DNA from: Streptococcus catagoni
GTDB lineage: Bacteria; Bacillota; Bacilli; Lactobacillales; Streptococcaceae
Length of the DNA stretch: 64,000 bases
Reading direction: 5' to 3'
Assembly: GCF_011421425.1 (NCBI RefSeq)
Contig: NZ_WPCW01000001.1
Span: 496,001 to 560,000 of the forward strand
Shown here one piece after another: positions 1-8,769 of this stretch (position 1 is the first letter of the stretch; every line of letters starts with the position of its first letter). The notes beneath the pieces are model-generated. The model was not told the origin of the DNA, ran no database searches, and saw only the letters and a program-made list of their open reading frames with translations. A program made the translations under genes and the position numbers.

Positions 1-519
1 AGCAATGGTTTTAGTACTACTTAGGCTTTTAACCTTTGCTAAACCTGCAGCTTGCAGACTTGAATCCTTAGTGTGATCGGCAATAATATCGGCTTTCTCT
101 TTTTCTTTTACTATTTCAAGTTTGAAGACACCAGTTTGATTCCAATTGGTGATTGCAGCTCGGTAGGCATTGACAAAAATAGGTTCTTCTGTAGCAATAA
201 AGATCTTGGCCTGATTCTTAGGCCACTTCAGATCTTTTTTATCGGTAGAGTGATCAGAAAGCTTGTCTTTGAGCTTTGATCCCTTGGTCAGTTGCGCCCC
301 ATCAGTATGTTTCCAAGCATCATAGATAGCCACAATTTTATGGGTCACGTTTGCAATATCATGAGCAAATTTTGAATCACTGTGATTGGAATAATAAATT
401 AAAGCAAAGATAATGATCGCTAAGACCAAAACAGTCTGCACAAAACCCCAGATAATTCGCCAAATCATTAAAAAGATTGTTTTTGGTAACCACAGTACCA
501 TCTTTAAAAATTTCTTCAT
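1..519 (-). CDS. Matrixin-like membrane-anchored protease, N-terminal part
   Basis: This gene runs off the left edge; 173 N-terminal residues are present. It starts at the ATG at 519-517, preceded by AAGGA. A single membrane segment (about residues 24-44, VQTVLVLAIIIFALIYY) would anchor it with the rest outside. Around residues 107-150 the pattern of NWNQTG followed by an ADIIAD strand resembles the start of the catalytic domain of streptococcal matrixin-family zinc proteases. The zinc-binding HExxH motif would lie outside the window, so activity cannot be judged. It lies 21 bp behind the esterase gene and is probably its co-transcribed neighbour. Confidence 0.7.
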   Translation of the reverse strand, partial: MKKFLKMVLWLPKTIFLMIWRIIWGFVQTVLVLAIIIFALIYYSNHSDSKFAHDIANVTHKIVAIYDAWKHTDGAQLTKGSKLKDKLSDHSTDKKDLKWPKNQAKIFIATEEPIFVNAYRAAITNWNQTGVFKLEIVKEKEKADIIADHTKDSSLQAAGLAKVKSLSSTKTIA

Positions 520-540
520 CTTTTTCCTTATAAAACTTTC

Positions 541-1326
541 CTAAGAAAGCCTTTCTTCTTTGACATAATTAATGGGTAACCACTCAAGAAGGACTTCTAA
601 TTGTTTATTCCAATAATACCAGTCATGGGTACCATGATCATTGCGATAGTTAATATCAAGTCCAAGCTCTAAGAGTTCTTCAACGGCCATCTCATTGGCC
701 TGATATAAGAAGTCTTCGTAGCCACACCAAACGTAGAAATGAGTTTTCTTATCAGACTCTTTGACCATAGTAGACAAATAATGCTTTTCAACAGCTTCAG
801 AATCTAGATCACCAAAGATGCCTTGCCAGTAATCCATACTGATAGCATTAAACTCATCAAAGGCCATATCTGGTTTTCTAAGGGCTCCAGAAAAGGATGC
901 CGCATAAGAAAAACGATTTGTTTTCAGAGCCATTTTAAAGGCACCATAGCCTCCCATTGATAAACCAGCAATAAAGGTCTTTTCTCTTTTCTTGGTCATA
1001 TTAGGGAAGAAATTGGCTAGTACTTGAGGTAATTCTTCTGCCAGAGCTTTATAGTATGGCAAGCCAGAGGCAGTATCTGTGTACCAGCCTAAGTCTGTTG
1101 AAGGCATGACAACAATCATATTAGTATGACGAAGCAAACGTTCAATATTTGTTCTTTTCTGCCAAGAGTTCTCATTGCCTCCCATCCCATGTAACAAGTA
1201 TAAAACAGGGATATCCCTATCTCCTTGTTCTTCTTTACTTAGGCTTGATTGGTCTGGATAAATGACATTAACTTGTCTTTCCATTTGTAAAACTTCAGAA
1301 CGGTATTCAATCTTTATAGTTGCCAT
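541..1326 (-). CDS. estA: Tributyrin-type carboxylesterase EstA
   Basis: This 261-residue protein is an alpha/beta hydrolase of the esterase D/EstA family and cleaves short-chain acyl esters. The oxyanion loop HGMGG is at residues 46-50, the nucleophile elbow GLSMGG puts the catalytic Ser at 123, and the later CGYEDF and HGTHDW motifs supply the likely Asp and His. There is no signal peptide in the reading frame. It follows the RNase J2 gene by 66 bp on the same strand. An rnjB-estA pair is also found in pneumococcus, which supports both identifications. Confidence 0.9.
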   Translation of the reverse strand: MATIKIEYRSEVLQMERQVNVIYPDQSSLSKEEQGDRDIPVLYLLHGMGGNENSWQKRTNIERLLRHTNMIVVMPSTDLGWYTDTASGLPYYKALAEELPQVLANFFPNMTKKREKTFIAGLSMGGYGAFKMALKTNRFSYAASFSGALRKPDMAFDEFNAISMDYWQGIFGDLDSEAVEKHYLSTMVKESDKKTHFYVWCGYEDFLYQANEMAVEELLELGLDINYRNDHGTHDWYYWNKQLEVLLEWLPINYVKEERLS

Positions 1327-1392
1327 AAATGATACTCCTACTTATAACTTGCTTATTCTAAAAGAGGCCTGTATTAACAAGCCTCACCTCTT

Positions 1393-3057
1393 TTATGAAC
1401 GGACTTCCATAACGACAGGAAGAATTGCTGGACGGCGTTTGGTTTGCTCAAATAAAAATTTAGAAAGTTCATCTCTGACAGAACCTTTTAGTTCACCCCA
1501 GTCAAAGCTATCTTTTTGCAAGTAGTTGTCAACAGTGGTGTTTACTAATTCTGCACTTTCTCTAAGGATGTCTCTGCTCTTTTTCACATAAACGAAACCT
1601 CGAGTGTTGACCTTAGCCTTTGAGATGATTTTTTTATCACGTTTGCTAACGGTAATAGCTACAATGAAGATACCATCTTCAGATAGGACTTTTCGATCAC
1701 GTAAAACGATATTCCCAACATCCCCAATGGCATTACCATCAATCATGACGTCAGACGCTGAAACACCACCTTCATGAAGGAAGCCATCAGACTCTAAGAT
1801 CATGACATCACCACGTTTCATAATGTAGATGTTTTCTGGTAGAAGGCCTACTTCTTCAGCTAAGCTAGCATGAGCTGATAGGTCACTATATTCTCCTTGG
1901 ACTGGGAAAAGATAGCTTGGCTTCATCAGATTAATCATCAACTGAAGGTCACGACCATTGGCATGGCCAGAAACGCGAAGGTTTTGTGTGATCAATTTAA
2001 CTGAACCACCAGCCTTATAGATTAGGTTTTCAACCCGAGCCACCATGGCTTCTTTAGAAACATTTGGTGTGGTAACAATGTAGACCAAATCCCCTTCTTT
2101 AATTTGCACATAGCGGTGACGACCTGAAGCCATCTTTTGAAGATTATTAATAGGCTCACCCATTCTTCCTGCTTCAAGGATAATAAGCTCCTGATCTTCA
2201 TAGTGTTTCATGTCTTTAGGTTTAATTAATAGTTTTTCATCAACGATGGTTAACTTTTTAAGACGAATAGCTGTGCGGACCACATTTTCAACGTCTGCGC
2301 CAGTCAAGACCACACGACGACCATGTACAACTGCTGAATCAAAAACTTGTTGAATACGAACTAGATTAGATGCTACTGCTGCAATAATGACACGCCCTTG
2401 GGCATCGCCAATAACATTACTCATTTCTTCGCCAACTTCAGACTCGCTGGCAATCTGTGTATTGCTGGTTGCATTGGCAGAAGCTGATAGCAGAGCTAAG
2501 ACACCTTCCTTACCAATCTCAGCCAAGCGTGACAGATCTGTCTGATAAAATTCACGGGCTGCTGGGTCAAATTTAAAATCACCTGTATAGACGATATTAC
2601 CCCGATCAGTTCCAATCACAATACCTAAACTTTCTGGGATAGAATGAGTTGTCTTGAAAAATGAAACAAGGCCATCTTTAAATTCAATTTCTGTTTCACT
2701 ATCCACCACGTGGAAATTATTGAATTTCTTTGTACTGTTATTGTTTTTAACAAATAGTTTGGCTAATTCAATAGTCAATTCTGAACCAAAAACAGGTACT
2801 GATACCTCAGATAACAAGTAAGGTAGGGCACCTATTGAATCTGCATGTCCATGTGTTAAGAAGACACCTTGAACCTTGTCCTTATTTTCAATGACATAAT
2901 CAAGGTTTGGAATCACCAAATCTACCCCTAATTGTTCATTTTCAGGATATTTTAGTCCTGCATCCAAGATGAACATGGAATCATTTACTTCAACCAAGTA
3001 GAAGTTCTTACCGTACTCACGAACTCCTCCCAAGGCTATTATTTTAATATCACTCAT
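1393..3057 (-). CDS. rnjB: Ribonuclease J2
   Basis: This 554-residue metallo-beta-lactamase/beta-CASP ribonuclease takes part in mRNA decay and maturation, normally in a complex with RNase J1. The metal-site motif near residue 69 reads HGHADS where RNase J1 has HGHEDH, so one canonical metal-binding His is Ser. The later beta-CASP segments SGHANG and VQGEYSDLSAHA also depart from the J1 form. These substitutions are typical of J2 paralogues, which are weakly active and partly structural. Start ATG follows AGGAG. Length matches streptococcal J2 proteins. Confidence 0.92.
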   Translation of the reverse strand: MSDIKIIALGGVREYGKNFYLVEVNDSMFILDAGLKYPENEQLGVDLVIPNLDYVIENKDKVQGVFLTHGHADSIGALPYLLSEVSVPVFGSELTIELAKLFVKNNNSTKKFNNFHVVDSETEIEFKDGLVSFFKTTHSIPESLGIVIGTDRGNIVYTGDFKFDPAAREFYQTDLSRLAEIGKEGVLALLSASANATSNTQIASESEVGEEMSNVIGDAQGRVIIAAVASNLVRIQQVFDSAVVHGRRVVLTGADVENVVRTAIRLKKLTIVDEKLLIKPKDMKHYEDQELIILEAGRMGEPINNLQKMASGRHRYVQIKEGDLVYIVTTPNVSKEAMVARVENLIYKAGGSVKLITQNLRVSGHANGRDLQLMINLMKPSYLFPVQGEYSDLSAHASLAEEVGLLPENIYIMKRGDVMILESDGFLHEGGVSASDVMIDGNAIGDVGNIVLRDRKVLSEDGIFIVAITVSKRDKKIISKAKVNTRGFVYVKKSRDILRESAELVNTTVDNYLQKDSFDWGELKGSVRDELSKFLFEQTKRRPAILPVVMEVRS

Positions 3058-3120
3058 GATACTCCTTTTTATATATTTTATTACAAACGGTCCTTAACTT
3101 TGTAAGTCGAATTACTGCAC

Positions 3121-3150
3121 TGTAGCAAAGCTACATTCTCATACAGTATA
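3121..3150 (-). promoter_or_regulatory. Probable rnjB promoter and 5' UTR hairpin
   Basis: On the minus strand a TATACT -10 box (3145-3150) lies about 90 bp before rnjB, with only a weak -35. The transcript would then carry the small perfect hairpin TGTAGC-AAA-GCTACA (3121-3135) in its 5' UTR. The box is seen directly; its use as promoter is inference. Confidence 0.4.
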
Positions 3151-3212
3151 ACATATTTGTAAAGTTTTTTCTTGAAAGCAAAGCTAATTTAAAAAGAAAT
3201 TTCCTAATAAAA

Positions 3213-3240
3213 ATGTCCTCAGAGCTAGAGCAGAGGACAT
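3213..3240 (-). terminator. Intrinsic terminator of the ABC importer operon
   Basis: Perfect 8-bp arms ATGTCCTC (3213-3220) and GAGGACAT (3233-3240). On the minus strand the hairpin is followed by TTTTTATT, eleven bases past the stop codon of the ATPase gene. Confidence 0.85.
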
Positions 3241-3250
3241 GGGAGCTTGC

Positions 3251-4012
3251 TTATTCAAAAAGTTGGTAATAATCTGAAATATCCAGTTTGGTCTTATCTG
3301 AACTATTGAGGTCTTTGACCACTTTGCCATCTTTCATAACAATTAAACGATTCCCATATGTCAGGGCATCTTCCATATGATGGGTAATCATCAGAGCTGT
3401 CAAATGACCCTTTGAGACAAAGTCATCTGTTAAGGCCATCAAAGCTTGGCTGGTTTTTGGATCTAGAGCTGCGGTATGCTCATCCAATAAAAGTAAATCA
3501 GGTTTTTTTAGAGTGGCCATCAAAAGACTCAGAGCCTGCCTTTGACCACCAGATAATAAGCCCGTTGGGGTTTCTAAATGCTTTTCTAGTCCATTAGCAG
3601 TTTGTCCTAGCAAGTCCTGATAAAGGTCTTTTTGACAGGCATAGGTTCTTCTTCTGAGGCCTCTTTTTTGCCCTCGTTTCTCAGCAATCATTAAATTTTC
3701 AAGAACCGTCATTCGAGGTGCTGTCCCCATCTTAGGATCTTGAAAAACTCTGGCCACATATCTTGCTCTTTTTTCTGGCCCCATAGTGGTCACATCATGG
3801 CCAAGGATTTTTATGCTTCCGCTGGTCAAAAATTGTGTCCCTGCAATGACGTTAAATAAGGTAGACTTGCCAGCTCCATTTCCTCCCAGTAGGGTAATGA
3901 AGTCCCCTTCATAAATGTCTAGGGAAAGATCATCTAAAATTGTCTTATAATCATCAAAACCATTCATGACTTGAAGCTTGGCATCTTTTAATTCGATTAT
4001 TTTTCTTGTCAC
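3251..4012 (-). CDS. ABC importer ATP-binding protein (TrpZ-like)
   Basis: This 253-residue ATPase powers the importer encoded by this operon. Walker A GGNGAGKST is near residues 43-51, the signature LSGGQRQALS near 154, and Walker B is followed by DEHTAALD, in which His replaces the more usual Pro-Thr context of DEPT. It belongs to the COG1101 family that always accompanies COG4120 permeases and COG2984 binding proteins. Its start overlaps the permease stop by 4 bp (ATGA), so translation is probably coupled. Confidence 0.85.
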   Translation of the reverse strand: MTRKIIELKDAKLQVMNGFDDYKTILDDLSLDIYEGDFITLLGGNGAGKSTLFNVIAGTQFLTSGSIKILGHDVTTMGPEKRARYVARVFQDPKMGTAPRMTVLENLMIAEKRGQKRGLRRRTYACQKDLYQDLLGQTANGLEKHLETPTGLLSGGQRQALSLLMATLKKPDLLLLDEHTAALDPKTSQALMALTDDFVSKGHLTALMITHHMEDALTYGNRLIVMKDGKVVKDLNSSDKTKLDISDYYQLFE

Positions 4013-4875
4013 TTCAATCTCACCCCTTTAAAAATATTTTTTCTTAGTACTGGAACCATCAAGCATGAAGCTAACAGAATGGCACTAAAAAGTTTGAGGT
4101 AATTAGTGTTGAAGCCTAGGGCGATTACCAAAGAAATTAAAAACTGGTAGAAAATAGACCCCACTACTATTGCAATCAAGCGTTCAAACAAGGTCAGACC
4201 TGTTGAATAAAGCACCTCCCCAATGATAATGCTTGCAAGTCCTATAACAATAACCCCAATCCCCTTTGAGACATCGGCATAGCCATCTTGTTGGCTCACC
4301 AAGGCACCCGAAAGTCCTATTAGAGCATTAGACACCACTAAGCCCAAGACTTCCATTTTGTCAGTATGAATGCCAAAACTTTTTGCCATATCTTTATTAT
4401 CTCCAGTAGCAATATAGGCCTGGCCTAAATTGGTGTAGAGAAAATAAATCAGTAAGAATATTAAGACAAAGACTAGAAGAAATCCCATGACCAGGATGTT
4501 AATGTCTGGACTAAAGGGCAAATAATCTTGCAGTCTCAGCTTATCTTGTAAGCCCAGATTAGCCCGTCCCATGACCATCAGCATGATGGAGTTACAAGAA
4601 GTCATTACTAAGATACCAGCAAGTATGGTTGGGATTTTCCCCTTGGTATAAAGTAGACCCGTCAGTAAGCCTACTAAAGAACCTGCCAACATAGCAAGGA
4701 TTGTAGCTATAAGAGGATTGTAGCCCAAATTAATGACTGTAGCCGCAACTGCTCCTCCAAGTGGAAAAGAGCCTTCTGTGGTCATATCTGGAAAATTTAA
4801 AATACGAAAGGTCAGGTAAATCCCTAAGCCAAGAATAGACCACAAGAGACCTTGAGAAACCGATGAAATGATCAT
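4009..4875 (-). CDS. ABC importer permease (TrpY-like, COG4120)
   Basis: This 288-residue integral membrane protein has about eight hydrophobic segments and the family-typical ATGDNKDMAKSFGI loop near residues 156-170. It forms the membrane channel for the solute delivered by the binding protein. The family is related to branched-chain amino acid permeases. In streptococci the equivalent operon has been called trpXYZ and linked to aromatic amino acid uptake; the substrate here is inference. It begins 9 bp after the binding-protein gene. Confidence 0.85.
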   Translation of the reverse strand: MIISSVSQGLLWSILGLGIYLTFRILNFPDMTTEGSFPLGGAVAATVINLGYNPLIATILAMLAGSLVGLLTGLLYTKGKIPTILAGILVMTSCNSIMLMVMGRANLGLQDKLRLQDYLPFSPDINILVMGFLLVFVLIFLLIYFLYTNLGQAYIATGDNKDMAKSFGIHTDKMEVLGLVVSNALIGLSGALVSQQDGYADVSKGIGVIVIGLASIIIGEVLYSTGLTLFERLIAIVVGSIFYQFLISLVIALGFNTNYLKLFSAILLASCLMVPVLRKNIFKGVRLK

Positions 4876-4884
4876 TGTTTACCT

Positions 4885-5883
4885 CTATTTTTTTCTAATA
4901 ATAGTTGATTTTTTTGCTAAAGAATCCGAAATGGAAAGTTGCAATTCATTTACTACTTTCTCATTAATCACTGCCTTACCCTCATCAATAACCTTAACAG
5001 GGACCTGGGATACCTTCTTGCCTTTCATCAATTCTTTGATCTGCTTTCCAGTTTCTACTCCCAGTTGGTATTGACTTTGTGAAATTGACGCCACACTTCC
5101 TTCTTTGACCATTGTATCAACGCTGGAATAAAGTGGAACCTTGGCTGCCTTACTGGAACTGACAACCGTTGCAAAAGCGGAGGCTATGGTGTTGTCCTGT
5201 GGAATAAAAATAGCATCAACCTGCTTGGTCATAGCAGACATGGTGGAAGAAACTTCATTGGTAGAAGGAACTGCATACTTTTTGATGACATATCCTCTGG
5301 CTTCTGCTAGCTTTGCAAAATCATTAACCTGTAATAAGGAATTATCTTCGTTACTAGCATATAAAAGGCCAATAGTTTTGACAGTTGGAGTGAGGTCTTT
5401 GATTAAGTCCAGTGTTTGCTTAAGAGGAAGCTTGTTTGAAAGTCCGGTGACATTTGCCTCTGGTTTTTTAAGATTAGTCACTAGCTTAGCCCCTATTGGA
5501 TCAGAAACAGCTGACATAACCACAGGAATATCCTTACTTGCAGCGGCCAAGCCCTGGGCTGCCGGTGTGGCAATCCCAACAACAATATCATTGCCACTAG
5601 AAACTAATTGCCTACTCATTGTTTGCAGCTTACTCTGATCACCTTCAGCATTCATTAGGCTGATCTTAACCTTTTTGTCCGCAGGCAGTGAAGCTTTCAA
5701 TTCATCCTCAATCCCCTTTTCAATTTGATCCAAAGCTTGGTGGGTAACTAACTGCAAAATGCCAACTCTAATGACCTTCTGATCCTTCATGTCCTTGGTC
5801 AACCGATCTTTTTTGAAGGCAATTGCAAAAATAACCAGTAGAAACAGTATCAACAGTGTGGCAATCAATCTCTTATTTTTCAT
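4885..5883 (-). CDS. ABC importer solute-binding protein (TrpX-like, COG2984)
   Basis: This 332-residue extracellular receptor starts with a hydrophobic segment (MKNKRLIATLLILFLLVIFAI) that lacks a lipobox Cys, so it is held by an uncleaved anchor or released. The body has the periplasmic-binding fold repeats of COG2984 (VVGIATPAAQGLAA, GLLYASNEDNS, AIFIPQDNTIASAF). It is the first gene of the operon and is preceded by a structured 220-nt leader with an intrinsic terminator, so expression is probably set by attenuation. Aromatic amino acid uptake is suggested by the TrpX relationship but not shown. Confidence 0.85.
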   Translation of the reverse strand: MKNKRLIATLLILFLLVIFAIAFKKDRLTKDMKDQKVIRVGILQLVTHQALDQIEKGIEDELKASLPADKKVKISLMNAEGDQSKLQTMSRQLVSSGNDIVVGIATPAAQGLAAASKDIPVVMSAVSDPIGAKLVTNLKKPEANVTGLSNKLPLKQTLDLIKDLTPTVKTIGLLYASNEDNSLLQVNDFAKLAEARGYVIKKYAVPSTNEVSSTMSAMTKQVDAIFIPQDNTIASAFATVVSSSKAAKVPLYSSVDTMVKEGSVASISQSQYQLGVETGKQIKELMKGKKVSQVPVKVIDEGKAVINEKVVNELQLSISDSLAKKSTIIRKK

Positions 5884-6104
5884 CTTATTTCCTTTTCCTC
5901 AGTTTGATCCTATTCTGCAAAAGAAAAAGCGCTTAGTAGAAAATTACTAGGCGCCCTTTGGAAACTCAAAACCTGCGCATAGATACTTTTTAGAAAATCT
6001 AAAAGCCGTATCTATGAAGCATCATAAACACAACTTATCTATACCAGCTTTGCCAAAATTTACAAATCATTCTTTGCATGACTGAGTTTCCTTACACATG
6101 TTTT
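5884..6104 (-). ncRNA. Candidate riboswitch/attenuator leader of the ABC importer operon
   Basis: From the predicted transcription start (about 6104) to the binding-protein ATG the minus-strand RNA carries an ordered fold. A perfect 9-bp closing helix GGAAACUCA/UGAGUUUCC (6083-6091 with 5960-5968) encloses about 114 nt. Inside is a 39-nt hairpin with perfect 9-bp outer arms (5978-5986 with 6008-6016). Directly after the closing helix comes a terminator (5921-5954). The GCGC at 5951-5954, needed by the terminator, can instead pair with GCGC at 5975-5978, giving a possible antiterminator. No T-box core, and I recognise no known riboswitch consensus. Confidence 0.6.
5921..5954 (-). terminator. 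Intrinsic terminator inside the importer leader
   Basis: Arms 5945-5954 and 5929-5938 pair over 10 bp with one mismatch (GCGC and TAGTA/TACTA blocks). The RNA continues with UUUUUCUUUU. It lies 38 bp before the first gene's ATG, so it must be conditionally bypassed for expression. Confidence 0.75.
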
Positions 6105-6110
6105 TTTATT

Positions 6111-6138
6111 ATTATATCCTAATTAGGGGAAAATGCAA
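6111..6138 (-). promoter_or_regulatory. Promoter of the ABC importer operon
   Basis: On the minus strand TTGCAT (6133-6138), a 16-bp spacer and TATAAT (6111-6116). It lies about 230 bp before the first gene, which implies the long leader. Confidence 0.65.
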
Positions 6139-6177
6139 GAGTAGAGAAAATATTTTCAAGAGCTCTCAAGCTTATGA

Positions 6178-6183
6178 TATAAT
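6178..6183 (+). promoter_or_regulatory. -10 box of rqcH
   Basis: TATAAT on the plus strand 30 bp before the rqcH ATG; the -35 (TTCAAG with a 17-bp spacer) is poor. The promoter is back-to-back with the importer promoter. Confidence 0.5.
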
Positions 6184-6213
6184 GAAGAGATTAGAAAACA
6201 GAAGGGAGAAACC

Positions 6214-7866
6214 ATGTCATTCGACGGCTTTTTCTTACATCACTTAACACAAGAACTAAAAGAAACGATTCTTTTTGGGCGTATCCAAAAGGTTCATCAG
6301 CTTTATGAAAAGGAGATGGTTTTAACCATCCGCAATAACCGACAAAATTATAAATTTCTTATCTCTGCTCACTCTGTCTTTGGTAGGCTTCAAATAACAG
6401 ATACAGAATTTCAAAATCCCAAAGTTCCTAATACCTTTACTATGATTATGCGTAAATACCTTCAAGGCGCAGTAATTGAAAGTATAGAACAAATTGAGAA
6501 TGATCGGATCCTTGAAATTGGACTTTCCAATAAAAATGAGATTGGTGATGCTATCAAGGTAACTTTGATTATTGAAATCATGGGAAAACATAGCAACATC
6601 ATCCTAGCTGATCGCAATCAAAACAAAATTATCGAATCCATCAAGCATGTTGGTTTTTCTCAAAACTCTTACCGCACCATCCTACCTGGCTCCACTTATA
6701 TTGAACCTCCAAAAACCGGAGCTAAGAATCCTTTCACCATCTCCGATGACAAACTTTTTGAGATCCTACAAACTGAAGACCTAAGTCCCAAAAATCTACA
6801 GAAATTATTTCAAGGTTTAGGTAGAGATACTGCCCAGGAACTAGCCAAGAGCTTAAAGGATAATAAATTAAAAGCCTTTCGGAACTTCTTTGCACAAAAA
6901 ACTTATCCCAACTTAACAGACCAGTCATTTTCAGCCGTTCTTTTTGACAGTTCAAAAGAGTCATTTGAAAGCTTGTCCAAATTGTTAGATCACTTCTACT
7001 TGGAAAAGGCTGAACGCGACCGTGTCAAACAGCAGGCTAGCGACCTCATCCATCGGGTTCAAAATGAACTTGAAAAAAATATTAATAAGTTAGCTAAGCA
7101 AGAAAAAGAGTTACTAGCAACTGAGAATGCTGAAGACTTTAGACAAAAAGGGGAGTTACTGACAACCTACCTGTCTCTTGTTCCAAATAATAAAGCATCC
7201 GTCAGATTAGATAACTACTACACCGGCCAAAGTCTTGATATTGCTCTAGACCTAGCACTTACACCCAACCAAAATGCCCAAAGATACTTTAAAAAATATC
7301 AAAAATTAAAGGAAGCCGTCAAACACCTCTCTGCCCTGATTGAAGAAACCAAGCAGAGCATCTCCTATTTTGAAAGTGTTGACTATAACTTGTCTCAGGC
7401 TAATAGTGATGAAATCGAAGACATACGAGAAGAATTAGTTGAAGCTGGTTTTATAAGGTATCGTTCAACAGACAAGAGACACAAACGTAAAAAACCAGAA
7501 AAATACCTAGCAAGTGATGGCAAAACAGTGATCATGGTCGGACGAAACAATCTCCAAAATGAGGAGCTAAGCTTTAAAATGGCTAAGAAAGGGGAACTTT
7601 GGTTCCATGCCAAAGATATCCCAGGCAGCCATGTGATCATTAAGGATAATATTAACCCCAGTGATCAGGTCAAAACCGATGCAGCAGAGCTTGCGGCCTA
7701 TTTTTCAAAGGGACGTCTGTCCAACTTACTACCCGTAGATATGATTGAAGTCAAAAAACTACACAAACCAAGCGGGGCTAAGCCAGGCTTTGTTACCTAC
7801 ACCGGACAAAAAACCTTGAGAGTCACGCCTGACAAAGAAAGAATAGAAAAAATGAAAATCAACTAA
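6214..7866 (+). CDS. rqcH: Rqc2-family ribosome quality-control factor RqcH / fibronectin-binding protein (Fbp54)
   Basis: This 550-residue NFACT protein binds obstructed 50S-peptidyl-tRNA complexes and adds C-terminal Ala tails in the bacterial RQC pathway; streptococcal members were first described as fibronectin-binding proteins (Fbp54). NFACT-N covers about residues 1-180, a coiled coil about 270-390 (KQEKELLATENAEDF region), and the NFACT-R domain about 430-530 (ELWFHAKDIPGSHVII). There is no signal peptide. The start follows GGGAG by 5 bp. It is divergent from the ABC importer. Confidence 0.92.
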   Translation: MSFDGFFLHHLTQELKETILFGRIQKVHQLYEKEMVLTIRNNRQNYKFLISAHSVFGRLQITDTEFQNPKVPNTFTMIMRKYLQGAVIESIEQIENDRILEIGLSNKNEIGDAIKVTLIIEIMGKHSNIILADRNQNKIIESIKHVGFSQNSYRTILPGSTYIEPPKTGAKNPFTISDDKLFEILQTEDLSPKNLQKLFQGLGRDTAQELAKSLKDNKLKAFRNFFAQKTYPNLTDQSFSAVLFDSSKESFESLSKLLDHFYLEKAERDRVKQQASDLIHRVQNELEKNINKLAKQEKELLATENAEDFRQKGELLTTYLSLVPNNKASVRLDNYYTGQSLDIALDLALTPNQNAQRYFKKYQKLKEAVKHLSALIEETKQSISYFESVDYNLSQANSDEIEDIREELVEAGFIRYRSTDKRHKRKKPEKYLASDGKTVIMVGRNNLQNEELSFKMAKKGELWFHAKDIPGSHVIIKDNINPSDQVKTDAAELAAYFSKGRLSNLLPVDMIEVKKLHKPSGAKPGFVTYTGQKTLRVTPDKERIEKMKIN

Positions 7867-8008
7867 AAATAAGCCTAAGCTAAACGGCTTTCCCACTTTT
7901 AGTTCTTAAAAAGAAGAAAATGGCCTCAGACTAAGCCATTTCCAGCAAAAATAAAAGCAGGGTCTTAACTTGTAGAGAACCCATTTGTTAGCTTATGTCT
8001 AACTTTTG

Positions 8009-8040
8009 GAGTCACTACAGATTGAGACTCTTGCTTTTTT
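8009..8040 (+). terminator. Weak terminator of rqcH
   Basis: GAGTC (8009-8013) and GACTC (8026-8030) form a short stem followed by TTGCTTTTTT. The stem is only 5 bp, so this is tentative. It overlaps the 3' end of the converging decarboxylase gene. Confidence 0.4.
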
Positions 8041-8758
8041 ATTCCGATTTTGTAATATCTTCCATCAACTTTTTAACATCAAAGTCAGCTTCTAGGAAGT
8101 CTGAGTTCTGACTAGGGAAGTCCTGTTGGAGGCTGTCTATTTGACCTATCTCAACCTGTCCTTCTACCAATCTAAAGTCCATGACATGACCACCAAAACT
8201 ATGATCTTCAGAAAGAAAATGAAGATGATAGCCAGCAACACTAACACCATGAAAGAGTTCTGGCGTCCAAAAACCGACCAAGGTTCCACAGACAGTAGCT
8301 TCTGTAAATTCAGGCTGCTGACTGGCAATCTCTGCAAAGCTTTTACCAGCTTGAGACTTTGGAATCATTCGCACATGCATATTTTCAAATTTTCCAGTGA
8401 TTTTAATAGACTGAAAGAGATTTTTACTCTTGAAGTATGTCAGCAATTTCTCTTTCAAATTGCTATCACTAATAGCTTGATCAATCCGAAAACTGCTATC
8501 TACCCTATGAGAAACAATGGCTGCATAGGGAACAAGTTCCTTAGGATCAACTTCTAAAACCTGAACCTGATCTTTCAAAGCCCTTGCCTGATAAGCCTTA
8601 CCATCTAAGATAATCAGCTCTCCATCTATATAATCCAAGGTTCCAATTCCCAAGTCTCCATGTTTGAGTAAGTCTTCTATGCTTACGGTTCCCTTATAGA
8701 GGCCAGCCATAAGTGAAGCTAAGGTATTGTGTTGGAATAAAGTTGTTTGATTTGTCAT
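8039..8758 (-). CDS. budA: Alpha-acetolactate decarboxylase
   Basis: This 239-residue zinc enzyme converts alpha-acetolactate to acetoin. The metal-binding cluster HLHFLSEDHSFGGHV (about residues 178-192) and the ALKDQVQVLEVDPKELVPYA segment are family hallmarks. It starts 11 bp after the acetolactate synthase gene; together they turn pyruvate into acetoin, which removes acid and pyruvate without making more acid. It is also called aldB in lactic acid bacteria. Confidence 0.92.
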   Translation of the reverse strand: MTNQTTLFQHNTLASLMAGLYKGTVSIEDLLKHGDLGIGTLDYIDGELIILDGKAYQARALKDQVQVLEVDPKELVPYAAIVSHRVDSSFRIDQAISDSNLKEKLLTYFKSKNLFQSIKITGKFENMHVRMIPKSQAGKSFAEIASQQPEFTEATVCGTLVGFWTPELFHGVSVAGYHLHFLSEDHSFGGHVMDFRLVEGQVEIGQIDSLQQDFPSQNSDFLEADFDVKKLMEDITKSE

Positions 8759-8769
8759 CAGTCACCTTC

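Noticed and set aside
5141..5638. 165-codon plus-strand frame opposite the binding-protein gene
   Set aside because: It lies wholly antisense to a clear COG2984 gene, lacks a ribosome-binding site and has no family motif; a shadow frame.
5884..6120. T-box riboswitch for the Trp-type importer
   Set aside because: The conserved T-box core (AGGGUGGNACCGCG type) and antiterminator are absent on the minus strand, and no stem I landmarks are seen.
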